Below are positions 25,568 to 34,276 of a stretch of DNA of 64,000 nt, piece by piece. The DNA comes from Roseimarinus sp035271585 (GTDB lineage: Bacteria > Bacteroidota > Bacteroidia > Bacteroidales > Prolixibacteraceae): positions 1-64,000 of the forward strand of contig DATERL010000043.1 in assembly GCA_035271585.1 (NCBI GenBank). Reading direction: 5' to 3'. The position numbers and the translations under genes are program-made. How positions within the stretch are numbered: position 1 is the stretch's first letter; every line of letters starts with the position of its first letter. The notes under the pieces were generated by a model. It was not told where the DNA came from, did no database searches, and worked only from the letters and a program-made list of their open reading frames with translations.

Positions 25568-27534
25568 CAACAAATAACAACAGTTCAAAAAACACACAAA
25601 ATCCAACGGGCAATACCCGCGGTTCACTTGACATCCAGGCCTTTTTAGACCATGACGAACAAAAAGACCTTCTCCGTATTTTGACTGCAGGATCGGTTGA
25701 CGATGGAAAATCCACTTTAATCGGTCGTTTAATGTTCGACAGTAAGATGTTGTACGAAGACCAACTGGCTGCCCTTGAACGCGACAGCAAGCGTGTGGGA
25801 CATGCCGGCGAAGATACCGACTACGCATTGTTGCTCGACGGCCTTAAAGCTGAACGCGAACAAGGCATCACCATTGACGTGGCCTATCGTTATTTCAGCA
25901 CCAACAAACGAAAGTTTATTATTGCCGATTGTCCCGGACATGAGCAATACACCCGGAACATGGTTACTGGTGCATCAACCGCCAACCTGGCCATCATTCT
26001 AATCGATGCCACCAAAGGTGTAATAACCCAAAGTCGCCGCCACACTTACCTGGTATCGTTATTAGGAATTAAGCACGTGGTGCTGGCCGTGAACAAAATG
26101 GACTTGGTTGATTATAGCAAAAAAGTTTTCGACGATATATGTGCCGATTATAAAGCCTTCGTTTCGCAACTCAACATCCCCGATGTGGAATTCATTCCCC
26201 TCTCGGCACTTAAAGGCGAAAACGTGGTAGATGGAACAGGTAAAATGACTTGGTATCATGGCAAAAGCATTCTCGAATTTCTCGAAACAGTGCACGTAGG
26301 TAGCGATCGCAATTTCGAAGACATGCGCTACCCTGTTCAATACGTGAACCGCCCCGATCGAGATTTTCGCGGATTTTCAGCCAAAGTAGCCTCGGGCATC
26401 ATCAGAAAGGGCGATGAAATTATGGTGCTCCCCTCGCGAAAAAAATCGATAGTTAAGCAAATTGTAACCTACGATGGCGAACTCGAAAAAGCATTTCCAC
26501 CGCAAACAGTAACCATCACTTTAACCGACGAAATTGACATATCGCGTGGCGAGATGATTGTTCACCCCGATAACTTGCCCCACATAGAACGCCATTTTGA
26601 GGCCATGCTGGTTTGGATGGACGAAAAACCCATGAACCCTGCCACCCAATTCTATATTAAGCACAACACCAATACCACCAAAGCACAAATCGATGGTATT
26701 AAATACAAAGTCGATATCAATACTTTGCAAAAATCGGCCATCGACCACTTTGAACTGAACGAAATAGGCCGAACGGTAATCACCACGGTTAAACCAATTT
26801 TTTTCGACCCCTATACCAAAAACAAAAGTACTGGTTCATTTGTGTTGATCGATCCGGTAACTCACAATACCTGTGCAGTGGGTATGATTATCGACAAACT
26901 GAAGGCAGATGATTTGACCAGCAAAATATCGCTCGGCGAATACCGCGACCGCATTGATAAGGGTGAATGCCTTATCACCAAGATTGAACGCCAAAAACGC
27001 TACGGACAAAAAGGATCAACCTTATGGTTTACTGGTTTGCACGGTTCAGGCAAAAACGAATTGGCCTACCTACTCGAAAAAGAATTGTTCGGCATGGGGG
27101 CAACGGTGGTACTGCTAGATGGCAGTACCCTGCGCTCGGGCCTATCGCGCGAACTCGATTTTTCGGAGGCCGACCATGCAGAACATCTACGACGTGTTGC
27201 ACACATTGCGCACATTTTGAACGATCAGGGTGTTATTGTTATCTGTTCGTTTATATCGCCTCGAGGAAAAAACAGAGATCAGGTTGCCGAAATAATAGGC
27301 AAAGATCGTTTTCATTTAATTTATATGGACGCCACACTTGAATACTGTAAACAAAATAAACCAGAACTTTATGAACTTGCCGAAAACGGCAAACTTGACA
27401 ATTTACCTGGTATCGATTTTGATTTTGAAGCACCTATTATTTCGGCACTAAGCCTTAAACCTGTAGATCTTCAAGAAAACATCAACTTGGTAATATCATT
27501 TTTAAATAGTGAAAAAATTTATCCTATTGATTAA
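25564..27534 (+). CDS. cysN: Sulfate adenylyltransferase subunit 1 fused to a variant APS-kinase-like domain
   Basis: 656 residues. The EF-Tu-like GTPase part (~35-480) is intact: AGSVDDGKSTLIGRLM (P-loop), DCPGHEQYTRNMVTGAS (G3), NKMDLVDY (G4), then two beta-barrel domains. It drives CysD. The C-terminal ~170 residues resemble CysC but deviate at key places. Walker A is GLHGSGKN, with Asn498 where Ser/Thr normally binds Mg. The DGD motif is LLDGSTLRSGL, with Ser521 replacing Asp. The usual RDxKGLY segment reads QNKPELYEL. SFISP is kept. So PAPS formation by this domain is doubtful, or the active site is altered. It follows cysD after a repeat-bearing spacer. Confidence 0.93.
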   Translation: MTTNNNSSKNTQNPTGNTRGSLDIQAFLDHDEQKDLLRILTAGSVDDGKSTLIGRLMFDSKMLYEDQLAALERDSKRVGHAGEDTDYALLLDGLKAEREQGITIDVAYRYFSTNKRKFIIADCPGHEQYTRNMVTGASTANLAIILIDATKGVITQSRRHTYLVSLLGIKHVVLAVNKMDLVDYSKKVFDDICADYKAFVSQLNIPDVEFIPLSALKGENVVDGTGKMTWYHGKSILEFLETVHVGSDRNFEDMRYPVQYVNRPDRDFRGFSAKVASGIIRKGDEIMVLPSRKKSIVKQIVTYDGELEKAFPPQTVTITLTDEIDISRGEMIVHPDNLPHIERHFEAMLVWMDEKPMNPATQFYIKHNTNTTKAQIDGIKYKVDINTLQKSAIDHFELNEIGRTVITTVKPIFFDPYTKNKSTGSFVLIDPVTHNTCAVGMIIDKLKADDLTSKISLGEYRDRIDKGECLITKIERQKRYGQKGSTLWFTGLHGSGKNELAYLLEKELFGMGATVVLLDGSTLRSGLSRELDFSEADHAEHLRRVAHIAHILNDQGVIVICSFISPRGKNRDQVAEIIGKDRFHLIYMDATLEYCKQNKPELYELAENGKLDNLPGIDFDFEAPIISALSLKPVDLQENINLVISFLNSEKIYPID

Positions 27535-27625
27535 TAACATGATAAAACAATAGCTTGTAAAAATCAAAAACCTTATTTTTATAAACTATTATTAAAAAAT
27601 TGAATAAATACAAAAAAACAAACTA

Positions 27626-29035
27626 ATGGTTATAAAAAATATTTGCTGTATTGGCGCAGGCTACGTAGGTGGCCCCACCATGGCTGTTATTGCCCAACAA
27701 TGCCCAGAAATAAATGTAACTATCGTTGATATTAACCCCGACAGAATTGCCGCATGGAATGACCCCGACCTCAACAATTTACCCATTTACGAACCCAGAC
27801 TAAAAGAGGTTGTCAACGAAGCACGCGGACGAAACTTGTTTTTTTCAACCGATATTGAAAAAGGAATAAAAGAAGCCGAAATGATTTTTATATCGGTAAA
27901 TACGCCAACCAAAACCTATGGAAAAGGTAAGGGTATGGCAGCCGATCTCAAGTTTGTTGAATTAAGCGCCCGCCAAATAGCCAAGGTTTCAACCAGCAAC
28001 AAAATTGTAGTCGAAAAATCGACCTTGCCAGTTCGTACCGCACAAGCAATTAAAAACATACTTGAGAATTCAGGTAATAAGGTAAAATTTCAGATTTTAT
28101 CGAACCCCGAATTTTTAGCTGAAGGAACAGCCATTCAAGATTTATTGAAACCCGACAGGGTACTAATTGGAGGCGAAGAAAGCCCTGAAGGAAAAGAAGC
28201 CATTGAAGCTTTGACTGAAATTTACCTCAACTGGGTTCCACGCCAAAACATTCTTCAAACCAATGTTTGGAGCAGTGAATTATCGAAATTAGCTGCCAAT
28301 GCTTTTTTAGCTCAACGAATTTCATCTATCAATTCGATTTCGGCCTTATGCGAACATACAGGGGCGAATGTTGAAGAGGTTTCCAGAGCAATTGGAATGG
28401 ACAAGCGCATTGGAAACAAGTTTCTAAGACCATCAGTTGGTTTTGGTGGCAGCTGTTTTCAAAAGGATATTTTGAACCTAGTATATATTTGCCAAAGTCT
28501 AGGACTTAATGAAGTAGCAACCTATTGGGAACAGGTAAAACTGATGAACGACTACCAAAAGCACCGCTTTGCCGACAATATTATTCAAACACTTTACAAT
28601 ACTGTTTCGGGCAAAAAAATTGCTTTTTTGGGATGGGCTTTCAAGAAAGACACCAACGATACTCGCGAAAGTGCAGCCATTTATGTGGCCAAGGAATTAC
28701 TCGACGACCAGGCCGAAATTCACGTTTACGACCCCAAAGTATCTAAAGTACAGATTATTAAAGATCTCGACGAGATATTTTTAAAAGAAGAAAATATTTT
28801 GTTCACAAAATCCGATTCGTTTAAATTGTTGCACATTCACGATACACCCTACCCGGCCCTTGAAAATGCACATGCCATTGCCATATTAACCGAATGGGAC
28901 GAGTTTGTAAACTACAATTGGGAAAACATTTTTGAAAAAATGTTGAAACCTGCATTCATTTTTGATGGGCGTAACATACTCTGCCCCAAAACGATGAAAG
29001 AAATTGGATTTAGTATAAAAAGTATCGGAAAATAG
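27626..29035 (+). CDS. ugd: UDP-glucose 6-dehydrogenase, eukaryote-like type
   Basis: 469 residues. It oxidises UDP-glucose twice with NAD to UDP-glucuronate in the cytoplasm. N-terminal Rossmann motif CCIGAGYVGGPTMAVIA; catalytic Cys277 in GFGGSCFQKDILNLVYIC; C-terminal second nucleotide domain GKKIAFLGWAFKKDTNDTRESAA. The extended length and motifs (WSSELSKLAANAFLAQRISS) fit the animal/plant-like class rather than short bacterial TuaD types. It lies 91 bp after cysN. Together with sulfate activation it could supply precursors of a sulfated uronic-acid polysaccharide, but no sulfotransferase is in the window. Confidence 0.95.
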   Translation: MVIKNICCIGAGYVGGPTMAVIAQQCPEINVTIVDINPDRIAAWNDPDLNNLPIYEPRLKEVVNEARGRNLFFSTDIEKGIKEAEMIFISVNTPTKTYGKGKGMAADLKFVELSARQIAKVSTSNKIVVEKSTLPVRTAQAIKNILENSGNKVKFQILSNPEFLAEGTAIQDLLKPDRVLIGGEESPEGKEAIEALTEIYLNWVPRQNILQTNVWSSELSKLAANAFLAQRISSINSISALCEHTGANVEEVSRAIGMDKRIGNKFLRPSVGFGGSCFQKDILNLVYICQSLGLNEVATYWEQVKLMNDYQKHRFADNIIQTLYNTVSGKKIAFLGWAFKKDTNDTRESAAIYVAKELLDDQAEIHVYDPKVSKVQIIKDLDEIFLKEENILFTKSDSFKLLHIHDTPYPALENAHAIAILTEWDEFVNYNWENIFEKMLKPAFIFDGRNILCPKTMKEIGFSIKSIGK

Positions 29036-29527
29036 AATCAGTAATTATTGGGTTCAAATAATTTTTCACCCTCGGTTGATGTAATAAGAGCAACGCCAGA
29101 AGCATTGCTCCATACATTTATAGCGGTAGGAGACATGTCAAGTGGTCGATCAACGACGAAAATCAAACCTATTAAAATGAAAATTAAACTGGTGCTTATT
29201 AAATTAGGCAAAGTTTTTTACGCCCAAACGAGCAAAATCTTTTCCGACTGAATATTTGAGATCCCTGTTATAATCCTGGCTATCATCAAAGGAACCACGA
29301 TCTTTTACAAAGCGTTAAAAAGTTTTCTTCCATAAAGAATAATCTCGTAAGATATAAAAAAACGTTTTCAGCAAAAAAACACCTACAAAGAATCATCTCG
29401 TTACAAGCAAAAACGCACAATAATAAACGACAAATTAGAGCTACAATTATAGTCAATGATTTATTTCCCTACTTAAAATCAATAAAGTACAAATTTTTCT
29501 TTATTTTTCGGAATTAAAATATGGAAG
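29036..29527. other. Intergenic region upstream of rpoD, nothing recognised
   Basis: About 490 bp of AT-rich sequence. A 67-codon frame starting with TTG at 29048 has no recognisable family or start signal. No RNA gene or strong hairpin was found. It must contain the rpoD promoter, but no clear TAnnTTTG match was seen near the start. Confidence 0.5.
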
Positions 29528-30394
29528 ATGAGGCAACTTAAAATTACCAAACAAGTAACAAACAGAGAAACTTTATCGCTCGATAAATATTTACACGAAA
29601 TCGGGAAAGTAGATTTATTGACGCCAGATAAGGAAGTTGAACTGGCCAAAATGATAAAAAAAGGAGATCGGGCAGCATTTGAACAACTCATCAAATCGAA
29701 CTTGCGATTTGTTGTTTCGGTTGCAAAACAGTACCAAAACCAAGGGCTCAGTCTCCCCGACCTCATTAACGAAGGCAATCTCGGCTTAATAAAAGCAGCT
29801 GAACGTTTTGATGAAACTCGTGGCTTTAAGTTCATTTCGTATGCCGTATGGTGGATTCGCCAAGCGATACTTCAAGCTTTGGCTGAACAAGCCCGTATTG
29901 TTCGGTTGCCGCTCAATAAAATAGGTTCTATCAACAAAATCAACAAAGCGTTCAATAAGTTGGAACAAGAATTTCAACGCGAACCAACAGCCAAAGAAAT
30001 TGCCGAAATACTCGAAATGACACCCGAAGTTGTCGAAGAAACCATGAAGGCTTCAGGACATCACGTATCGATGGACGCGCCCCTAAAAGAAGAAGATGGC
30101 AACACCATGTACGATGTTATCCTTGACTCCGACACACCAAGTCCAGATTTGGGTTTGCTGAATAACTCGTTGCAACAGGAAATAGAAAGATCGTTGGCCA
30201 CTTTAGGCGAACGTGAGGCCGAAATACTACGTTATTATTTTGGATTGAACGGTACCCGCCCGCATACACTCGAAGAAATTGGTGAAGTGCTTGGTCTTAC
30301 CCGCGAACGTGTTAGGCAAATTAAAGAAAAATCGATTAAAAAACTGAAAAATAATTATCGCAACAAATTGTTAAAAAGCTACTTAGGCGAATAA
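29528..30394 (+). CDS. rpoD: Primary sigma factor (SigA/RpoD, Bacteroidota type)
   Basis: 288 residues, the short primary sigma factor of Bacteroidota lacking the long region 1.1. Start MRQLKITKQVTNRETLSLDKYL is diagnostic. Region 2 (FVVSVAKQYQNQGLSLPDLINEGNLGLIKAAERFDETRGFKF, AVWWIRQAILQAL), region 3, and region 4 with the helix-turn-helix HTLEEIGEVLGLTRERVRQIKEKSIKKLK are all present. This sigma recognises TAnnTTTG promoters such as those noted here. A nearby out-of-frame ATG (29521) is not used. A terminator follows at 30400. Confidence 0.97.
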   Translation: MRQLKITKQVTNRETLSLDKYLHEIGKVDLLTPDKEVELAKMIKKGDRAAFEQLIKSNLRFVVSVAKQYQNQGLSLPDLINEGNLGLIKAAERFDETRGFKFISYAVWWIRQAILQALAEQARIVRLPLNKIGSINKINKAFNKLEQEFQREPTAKEIAEILEMTPEVVEETMKASGHHVSMDAPLKEEDGNTMYDVILDSDTPSPDLGLLNNSLQQEIERSLATLGEREAEILRYYFGLNGTRPHTLEEIGEVLGLTRERVRQIKEKSIKKLKNNYRNKLLKSYLGE

Positions 30395-30399
30395 AACTC

Positions 30400-30425
30400 A
30401 AAAAGCTCTTTAAAGGGGCTTTTTC
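30400..30425 (+). terminator. rpoD terminator
   Basis: AAAAAGCTCTTT / AAAGGGGCTTTTT hairpin with G-U pairs followed by a T-rich run, six bases after the rpoD stop. Confidence 0.75.
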
Positions 30426-30451
30426 TTTTTAAAATTAGCATAAAAAAGCAG

Positions 30452-30459
30452 TAATTTTG
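30452..30459 (+). promoter_or_regulatory. Putative rpe promoter, -7 box
   Basis: TAATTTTG matches TAnnTTTG, 25 bp before the rpe ATG and after the rpoD terminator, which supports separate transcription. Confidence 0.4.
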
Positions 30460-30483
30460 TAAAATCAGCTTAAGCAACAAGAA

Positions 30484-31134
30484 ATGAAAAGAATAATAGC
30501 ACCGTCAATTTTAGCTGCCAATTTTCTCGAACTGGGCAACGAAATTGAAACAATAAATAAAAGTGAAGCAACTTGGATACACTACGACGTAATGGACGGC
30601 GTTTTTGTACCCAACATTTCATTTGGCCCTTTCATTCTAAAGCAAATTAGCCAAATAACATCAAAACCAATTGATGTTCATTTAATGATAATTAACCCCA
30701 ATCCGTATATTGTACCTTTTAAAGAAGCGGGAGCAGCAAACATCACAGTTCATTACGAAACCTGTCCTCATCTTCACCGAACTATCCAATCCATTAAAGA
30801 CTTAGGCATTAAGGCCAGCGTATGCCTTAATCCGCACACTCCGGTTGAACTGCTTAACGAGATTTTACCCGAAATTGATATGGTTTTACTCATGTCGGTT
30901 AACCCCGGTTTTGGCGGCCAAACATTTATTGAATCCACCTATAATAAAGTGAAAAAACTAAGAGCAATGATTGATCAAAAAGGACTAGATACACTTATTG
31001 AAGTTGATGGTGGAATCAATCTCGAAACCGGCAAAATGCTATTCGATGCAGGAGCTAATGTATTGGTTGCCGGCAGTTTCGTTTTCAAATCGGCCAATCC
31101 AATTAAACAGGTGTCTGAATTGTTAAATATTTGA
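30484..31134 (+). CDS. rpe: Ribulose-phosphate 3-epimerase
   Basis: 216 residues, TIM-barrel enzyme interconverting ribulose 5-phosphate and xylulose 5-phosphate. Signatures: IAPSILAANFLELGNEIE, HYDVMDGVFVPNISFGP (metal His and Asp), PIDVHLMI, LMSVNPGFGGQTFI and the phosphate site EVDGGINLETG...AGSFVF. Standard length, intact. Confidence 0.97.
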   Translation: MKRIIAPSILAANFLELGNEIETINKSEATWIHYDVMDGVFVPNISFGPFILKQISQITSKPIDVHLMIINPNPYIVPFKEAGAANITVHYETCPHLHRTIQSIKDLGIKASVCLNPHTPVELLNEILPEIDMVLLMSVNPGFGGQTFIESTYNKVKKLRAMIDQKGLDTLIEVDGGINLETGKMLFDAGANVLVAGSFVFKSANPIKQVSELLNI

Positions 31135-31205
31135 ATCCTTTCCCCGATCTTTTTGTTATACTAACAACTATATCTATATTTAAATTTTTGATTGAGGGAA
31201 AATAA

Positions 31206-31934
31206 ATGGAAAGCAAAATTAATTACAACAACATAAACGAGGTTCTCAACAATATACCCGACAACTTTAAAATATTAGAAGAGACCATCGACATTGAAGT
31301 TCAAAAGGAATACTATGAAGCATCAACTTCAATAGAAATTGAACACGAAAAAGAAGACCCGATAAGCTTAATTGAAAAATTAAACTTACCAGATACCAAC
31401 CTGCAAACAAAAAAAACCACCCTACAAAAATTGGCTATCATCGATTCAGTTGAATCGTTTAGGGCAATCGAAAAATTTTGTAAAAGTGCCAATGCCGACA
31501 TTAAGGATTGGGCTGTTTTAGCACTGCAGCAAAGTAGAATGGTTTTACACAGCTCCTTGCTCGACGAACAACAAATTTTTATTTCAACCGGGCTGGGCGG
31601 TAAAAACAATAAGTTGCGCTACTTTATGATTTTTCCCTATAAAAACTTTGAAATTTTAAACAACATTCAAAAAAGTTCACTCGAAAAAGAGCTGCTCTAT
31701 TTTCTTGAGCGTAACAATTCCGAATTTGAAGAAATTACATTTTACAACCATTTTGCAACAGCAACTTCGTTAATCCCACTTAAAGCACCCGTTACCGAAA
31801 TTATTGGCGAAACCATCGAAGAATGCAACCAGTTAGGCGACTTCCTTTCGGACGATGTAATCATTACCAATATTAAGAAATTCAACGAAAACGAAATTAT
31901 TGAAATTATTGCAAACCATGAGCAACAAGCTTAA
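31206..31934 (+). CDS. Conserved hypothetical protein with HEAT-like helices
   Basis: 242 residues, soluble, no signal peptide. The middle (~60-110; KTTLQKLAIIDSVESFRAIEKFCKSANADIKDWAVLALQQSRM) reads as paired helices of HEAT/ARM type. The C-terminal half (GLGGKNNKLRYFMIFPY...EITFYNHFATATSLIPL) has alternating strands. I have a weak memory of such proteins in other Bacteroidota but no function. The stop region overlaps by 16 bp the ATG of a thiamine-binding-protein relic, suggesting the two were once translationally coupled. Confidence 0.7.
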   Translation: MESKINYNNINEVLNNIPDNFKILEETIDIEVQKEYYEASTSIEIEHEKEDPISLIEKLNLPDTNLQTKKTTLQKLAIIDSVESFRAIEKFCKSANADIKDWAVLALQQSRMVLHSSLLDEQQIFISTGLGGKNNKLRYFMIFPYKNFEILNNIQKSSLEKELLYFLERNNSEFEEITFYNHFATATSLIPLKAPVTEIIGETIEECNQLGDFLSDDVIITNIKKFNENEIIEIIANHEQQA

Positions 31935-32208
31935 CCTCGCCATACAAGTTTTACCACAAACAGATATCATATACCCCTATTTCATTGTTGATAAAGCCAT
32001 CGAGATTATTCAAAAATAGGTTTTACATACAAAATATGCCCTTTCAAAACCTTAGTTGAAGGGTATTAGGACGAATTAATGGCACAGTTAAACAAATAAA
32101 CGAAGTTTGTTATGCCAATGAAACAAAAAGCATGATGTGCTATTTAAAACACAAACTCGTAACAACGAAGAGGTTACCATTGAAGACAAAATAGAGAAAT
32201 ACCAATAA
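31919..32208 (+). pseudogene. Broken thiamine-binding protein gene (YkoF/MTH1187 family)
   Basis: From the ATG at 31919 the frame reads MSNKLNLAIQVLP...YFIVDKAIEIIQK and hits TAG. After a frame change it continues GFTYKICPFKTLVEGY, a stop, DELMAQLNK, another stop, and in a third frame TQTRNNEEVTIEDKIEKYQ then TAA at 32206-32208. Stitched together, this is a full ~95-residue thiamine_BP/DUF77 protein, with the family's AIQVLP start, CPFxTxVEG core and VTIEDKIxKY end. At least two in-frame stops and two frameshifts make it a clear pseudogene. Confidence 0.8.
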
Positions 32209-32254
32209 CCAAAACGAAGAGCATTTTTTATTTATTTTTTATTCATTTTTTGTT

Positions 32255-32283
32255 TTGGAAACACACAACTTTTTCTATCTTTG
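32255..32283 (+). promoter_or_regulatory. tRNA-Arg promoter
   Basis: TTG (32255-32257, within TTTTGG) and TATCTTTG (32276-32283) are separated by 18 bp, the textbook Bacteroidota arrangement. The predicted transcript would start about 12 bp before the tRNA. Confidence 0.65.
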
Positions 32284-32300
32284 CACCGCATTTTTGCACC

Positions 32301-32373
32301 GGTCCTGTAGCTTAATGGATAGAGCATCTGACTACGGATCAGAAGGTTGGGGGTTCGAGTCTCTCCAGGATCA
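32301..32373 (+). tRNA. tRNA-Arg (anticodon ACG)
   Basis: 73 nt cloverleaf. Acceptor GGTCCTG pairs with CAGGATC (one G-U). The anticodon arm is TCTGA-CTACGGA-TCAGA, with ACG at positions 34-36 reading CGN, normally after A-to-I editing. The T arm contains GGTTCGAGTC. CCA is not encoded. It stands alone between a consensus promoter and a terminator. Confidence 0.95.
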
Positions 32374-32374
32374 C

Positions 32375-32406
32375 AAAAAGGGTTACTTTCAAAGTAGCCC
32401 TTTTTT
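32375..32406 (+). terminator. tRNA-Arg terminator
   Basis: AAAAAGGGTTACTTT and AAAGTAGCCCTTTTT form a long stem around a single C, ending in a T run, immediately downstream of the tRNA. Confidence 0.85.
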
Positions 32407-32523
32407 GTTTCATTTATTTCGATAATAATATTTCTACTACCCCCAATACCTCTTTTAATTATGTCTCAAAAACGTTCTAAATTAAAACCATCATGAGGTA
32501 AAAAGTATTTTTCAAAAAAAAAC

Positions 32524-32685
32524 ATGTCAGCAATAAACTTATTGCCAAAAAAACGTGGCTGGATTAAAAAGTTTATCTATTTTAATGTTTTAAATATTGC
32601 AGAGGGAATGAATGCAATTAATATAAAAACAAAAAATAACATGTATGTTTACGCTAGTGTTATTCTAATTACAAATGAAATATGA
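32524..32685 (+). CDS. Possible small protein coupled to the solute-binding protein gene
   Basis: 53 codons from the ATG at 32524 (MSAINLLPKKRGWIKKFIYF...). The TGA overlaps the ATG of the next gene as ATGA. The coupling is the main reason to take it seriously. Composition is Lys/Ile/Asn-rich as expected from AT-rich non-coding DNA, and no family is recognised. It could equally be a relic. Confidence 0.22.
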   Translation: MSAINLLPKKRGWIKKFIYFNVLNIAEGMNAINIKTKNNMYVYASVILITNEI

Positions 32686-34037
32686 AAAATAAATACATAA
32701 TTGGAATAGTAATTATTGCTTGGCTAATAGTTGGCTACTCATGCGTAAAGAACAATAATGCCGATAACTATTATACTCAACTGCATGAAAACGAAGACCA
32801 GACGTCGATTAGATGGCTTGGACAATGGTACGGCGAGGGCAAAAAAGAATTACTAGTTCGTGAAATGGCACGCGATTTCATGTTTCTGAACCAAGACATT
32901 GATGTTGACTTGAAGTTTGCTTATGAAATGGCCGAAATTGATAGCTTCGCCGATCCTTTTCGGCATATTGCTGATAGTATTGTGAGTTGGGTTAATGAAA
33001 ACAGATGGCCTTTCGATATATTTGTGTGCGACAAATGGATTTATGACGATATTTCACGCAGGTTAAACGATCCTTATTGGGGGGGAAAAAACTTAGTAGA
33101 TTTTCAGAAGGAAGACTGGTTCAAGGAAGCCCATAAAGACTATGTGCTGAGCAACAGTGAATATACCGGTAATTTTGGGGACATAGCTCCCGGTGCTTTT
33201 ATTGAAGGAATGTGGGATTTACTTTTCGTTAGCTCAAATGTTGAAGAAAAACTGGGTATAAAAGTAAAAAATTACAACATGACTGCTGATGATTTGATCG
33301 AATATGCAAGAATCGTTTATCGATACAATCAATCAAACAGTGAGAAAATCACGTTCTGTGCTAGCAATTATCAAAAGCTTGATATGGTATTAGAACAAAT
33401 TGTGATGTCCGAAATTGGCAATCCTGTCAACGTTTCAACTAACGACCAACTCAAGGCATTAAATACCACATATAAGAAAATTGAAGCTTTATCGCAGTAT
33501 AAACCATTGGAACAATACCATCAATATGCAACCGACAGGGAACTAAAACAAGACGATGCTTTGTTTCACCTTCATGCAACATGGGTAACACTATTCTGGC
33601 GACGAAATAACCCCGAAGGTGAAAAATTGATGAGCCCCTGCGAATTTCCTTCAATGCCCAACAAAGCGGCCTACTCCTATTCGGGAACATACAACGCAAT
33701 ATTTGCGATACCTAAAAACGCTAAAAACCGCAATGATGCCGTAAGACTAATGAAATACATGAGCACCGTTGATATTGCCGAAAAATGGGAAAGCTACTCT
33801 AAATGCCCAACTGGTTTGCTAAGTCGCATGTCGTTTAGCGAATTTGGCACCGATGACTTTAGTCGTTTTTCTAAACAAGTGAGCGAAAAATACGACAATA
33901 GGCTTGATGATTTCAACCTTGCCGAAGATCTATTTGGAGGCAAGCAAAGTCATGTCAACTTCCATATACTCGACGTAGCAGAAGGAAAAATGACTGCCTC
34001 ACAAGCCATTAACAGCATAAAAAGTCAAATGCGATAA
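32682..34037 (+). CDS. Orphan extracellular solute-binding lipoprotein (SBP family 1)
   Basis: 451 residues. N-terminus MKNKYIIGIVIIAWLIVGYSC with lipobox Cys21, so a lipoprotein. The body follows the family 1 sugar-type binding-protein fold: IRWLGQWYGEGKKELLVREMARDF near the start, PFDIFVCDKWIYDDI in the first lobe, and AIFAIPKNAKNRNDAVRLMKYMSTVDIAEKW near the end, where such proteins close the hinge. There is no ABC permease or ATPase next to it, so it may work as a sensor or scavenger. Bacteroidota seldom use sugar ABC importers, which makes the orphan interesting. Confidence 0.75.
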   Translation: MKNKYIIGIVIIAWLIVGYSCVKNNNADNYYTQLHENEDQTSIRWLGQWYGEGKKELLVREMARDFMFLNQDIDVDLKFAYEMAEIDSFADPFRHIADSIVSWVNENRWPFDIFVCDKWIYDDISRRLNDPYWGGKNLVDFQKEDWFKEAHKDYVLSNSEYTGNFGDIAPGAFIEGMWDLLFVSSNVEEKLGIKVKNYNMTADDLIEYARIVYRYNQSNSEKITFCASNYQKLDMVLEQIVMSEIGNPVNVSTNDQLKALNTTYKKIEALSQYKPLEQYHQYATDRELKQDDALFHLHATWVTLFWRRNNPEGEKLMSPCEFPSMPNKAAYSYSGTYNAIFAIPKNAKNRNDAVRLMKYMSTVDIAEKWESYSKCPTGLLSRMSFSEFGTDDFSRFSKQVSEKYDNRLDDFNLAEDLFGGKQSHVNFHILDVAEGKMTASQAINSIKSQMR

Positions 34038-34198
34038 TTAGTCTTTGCAAGAAAACGCCAGATACTGCGTTATTCTCGTTTTTGAAACAGTCATTTACAA
34101 TTAGTAAACTCCTTGTTTTCAAAAACATCGAAAGCCTAGTCTTTGACGTTTTCTTATCAAAGACTTGAAAAAGGAGAGTTTTCTTGCAGGCACTAATT
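34036..34198. repeat. 163-bp cruciform-type intergenic element
   Basis: 21-bp outer arms (34036-34056, AATTAGTCTTTGCAAGAAAAC; 34178-34198 its near reverse complement with three mismatches) enclose two hairpins: GTTTTTGAAA (34078-34087) / TTTCAAAAAC (34117-34126), with an inner TTTAC/GTAAA stem, and AGTCTTTGA (34138-34146) / TCAAAGACT (34157-34165). The left arm begins at the stop codon of the binding-protein gene. The plan resembles the elements at 13.2 and 25.4 kb without sequence identity. Confidence 0.65.
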
Positions 34199-34276
34199 AA
34201 TCACTTTTTCTAAATTTAAATAGCAACATCTCTTTCATAAATTAAGTTTTCTAATATCGGACACAAAAGTCTTATT

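Noticed and set aside
29048..29251. 67-codon frame with TTG start between ugd and rpoD
   Set aside because: No start signal, family or coding-like composition; likely chance.
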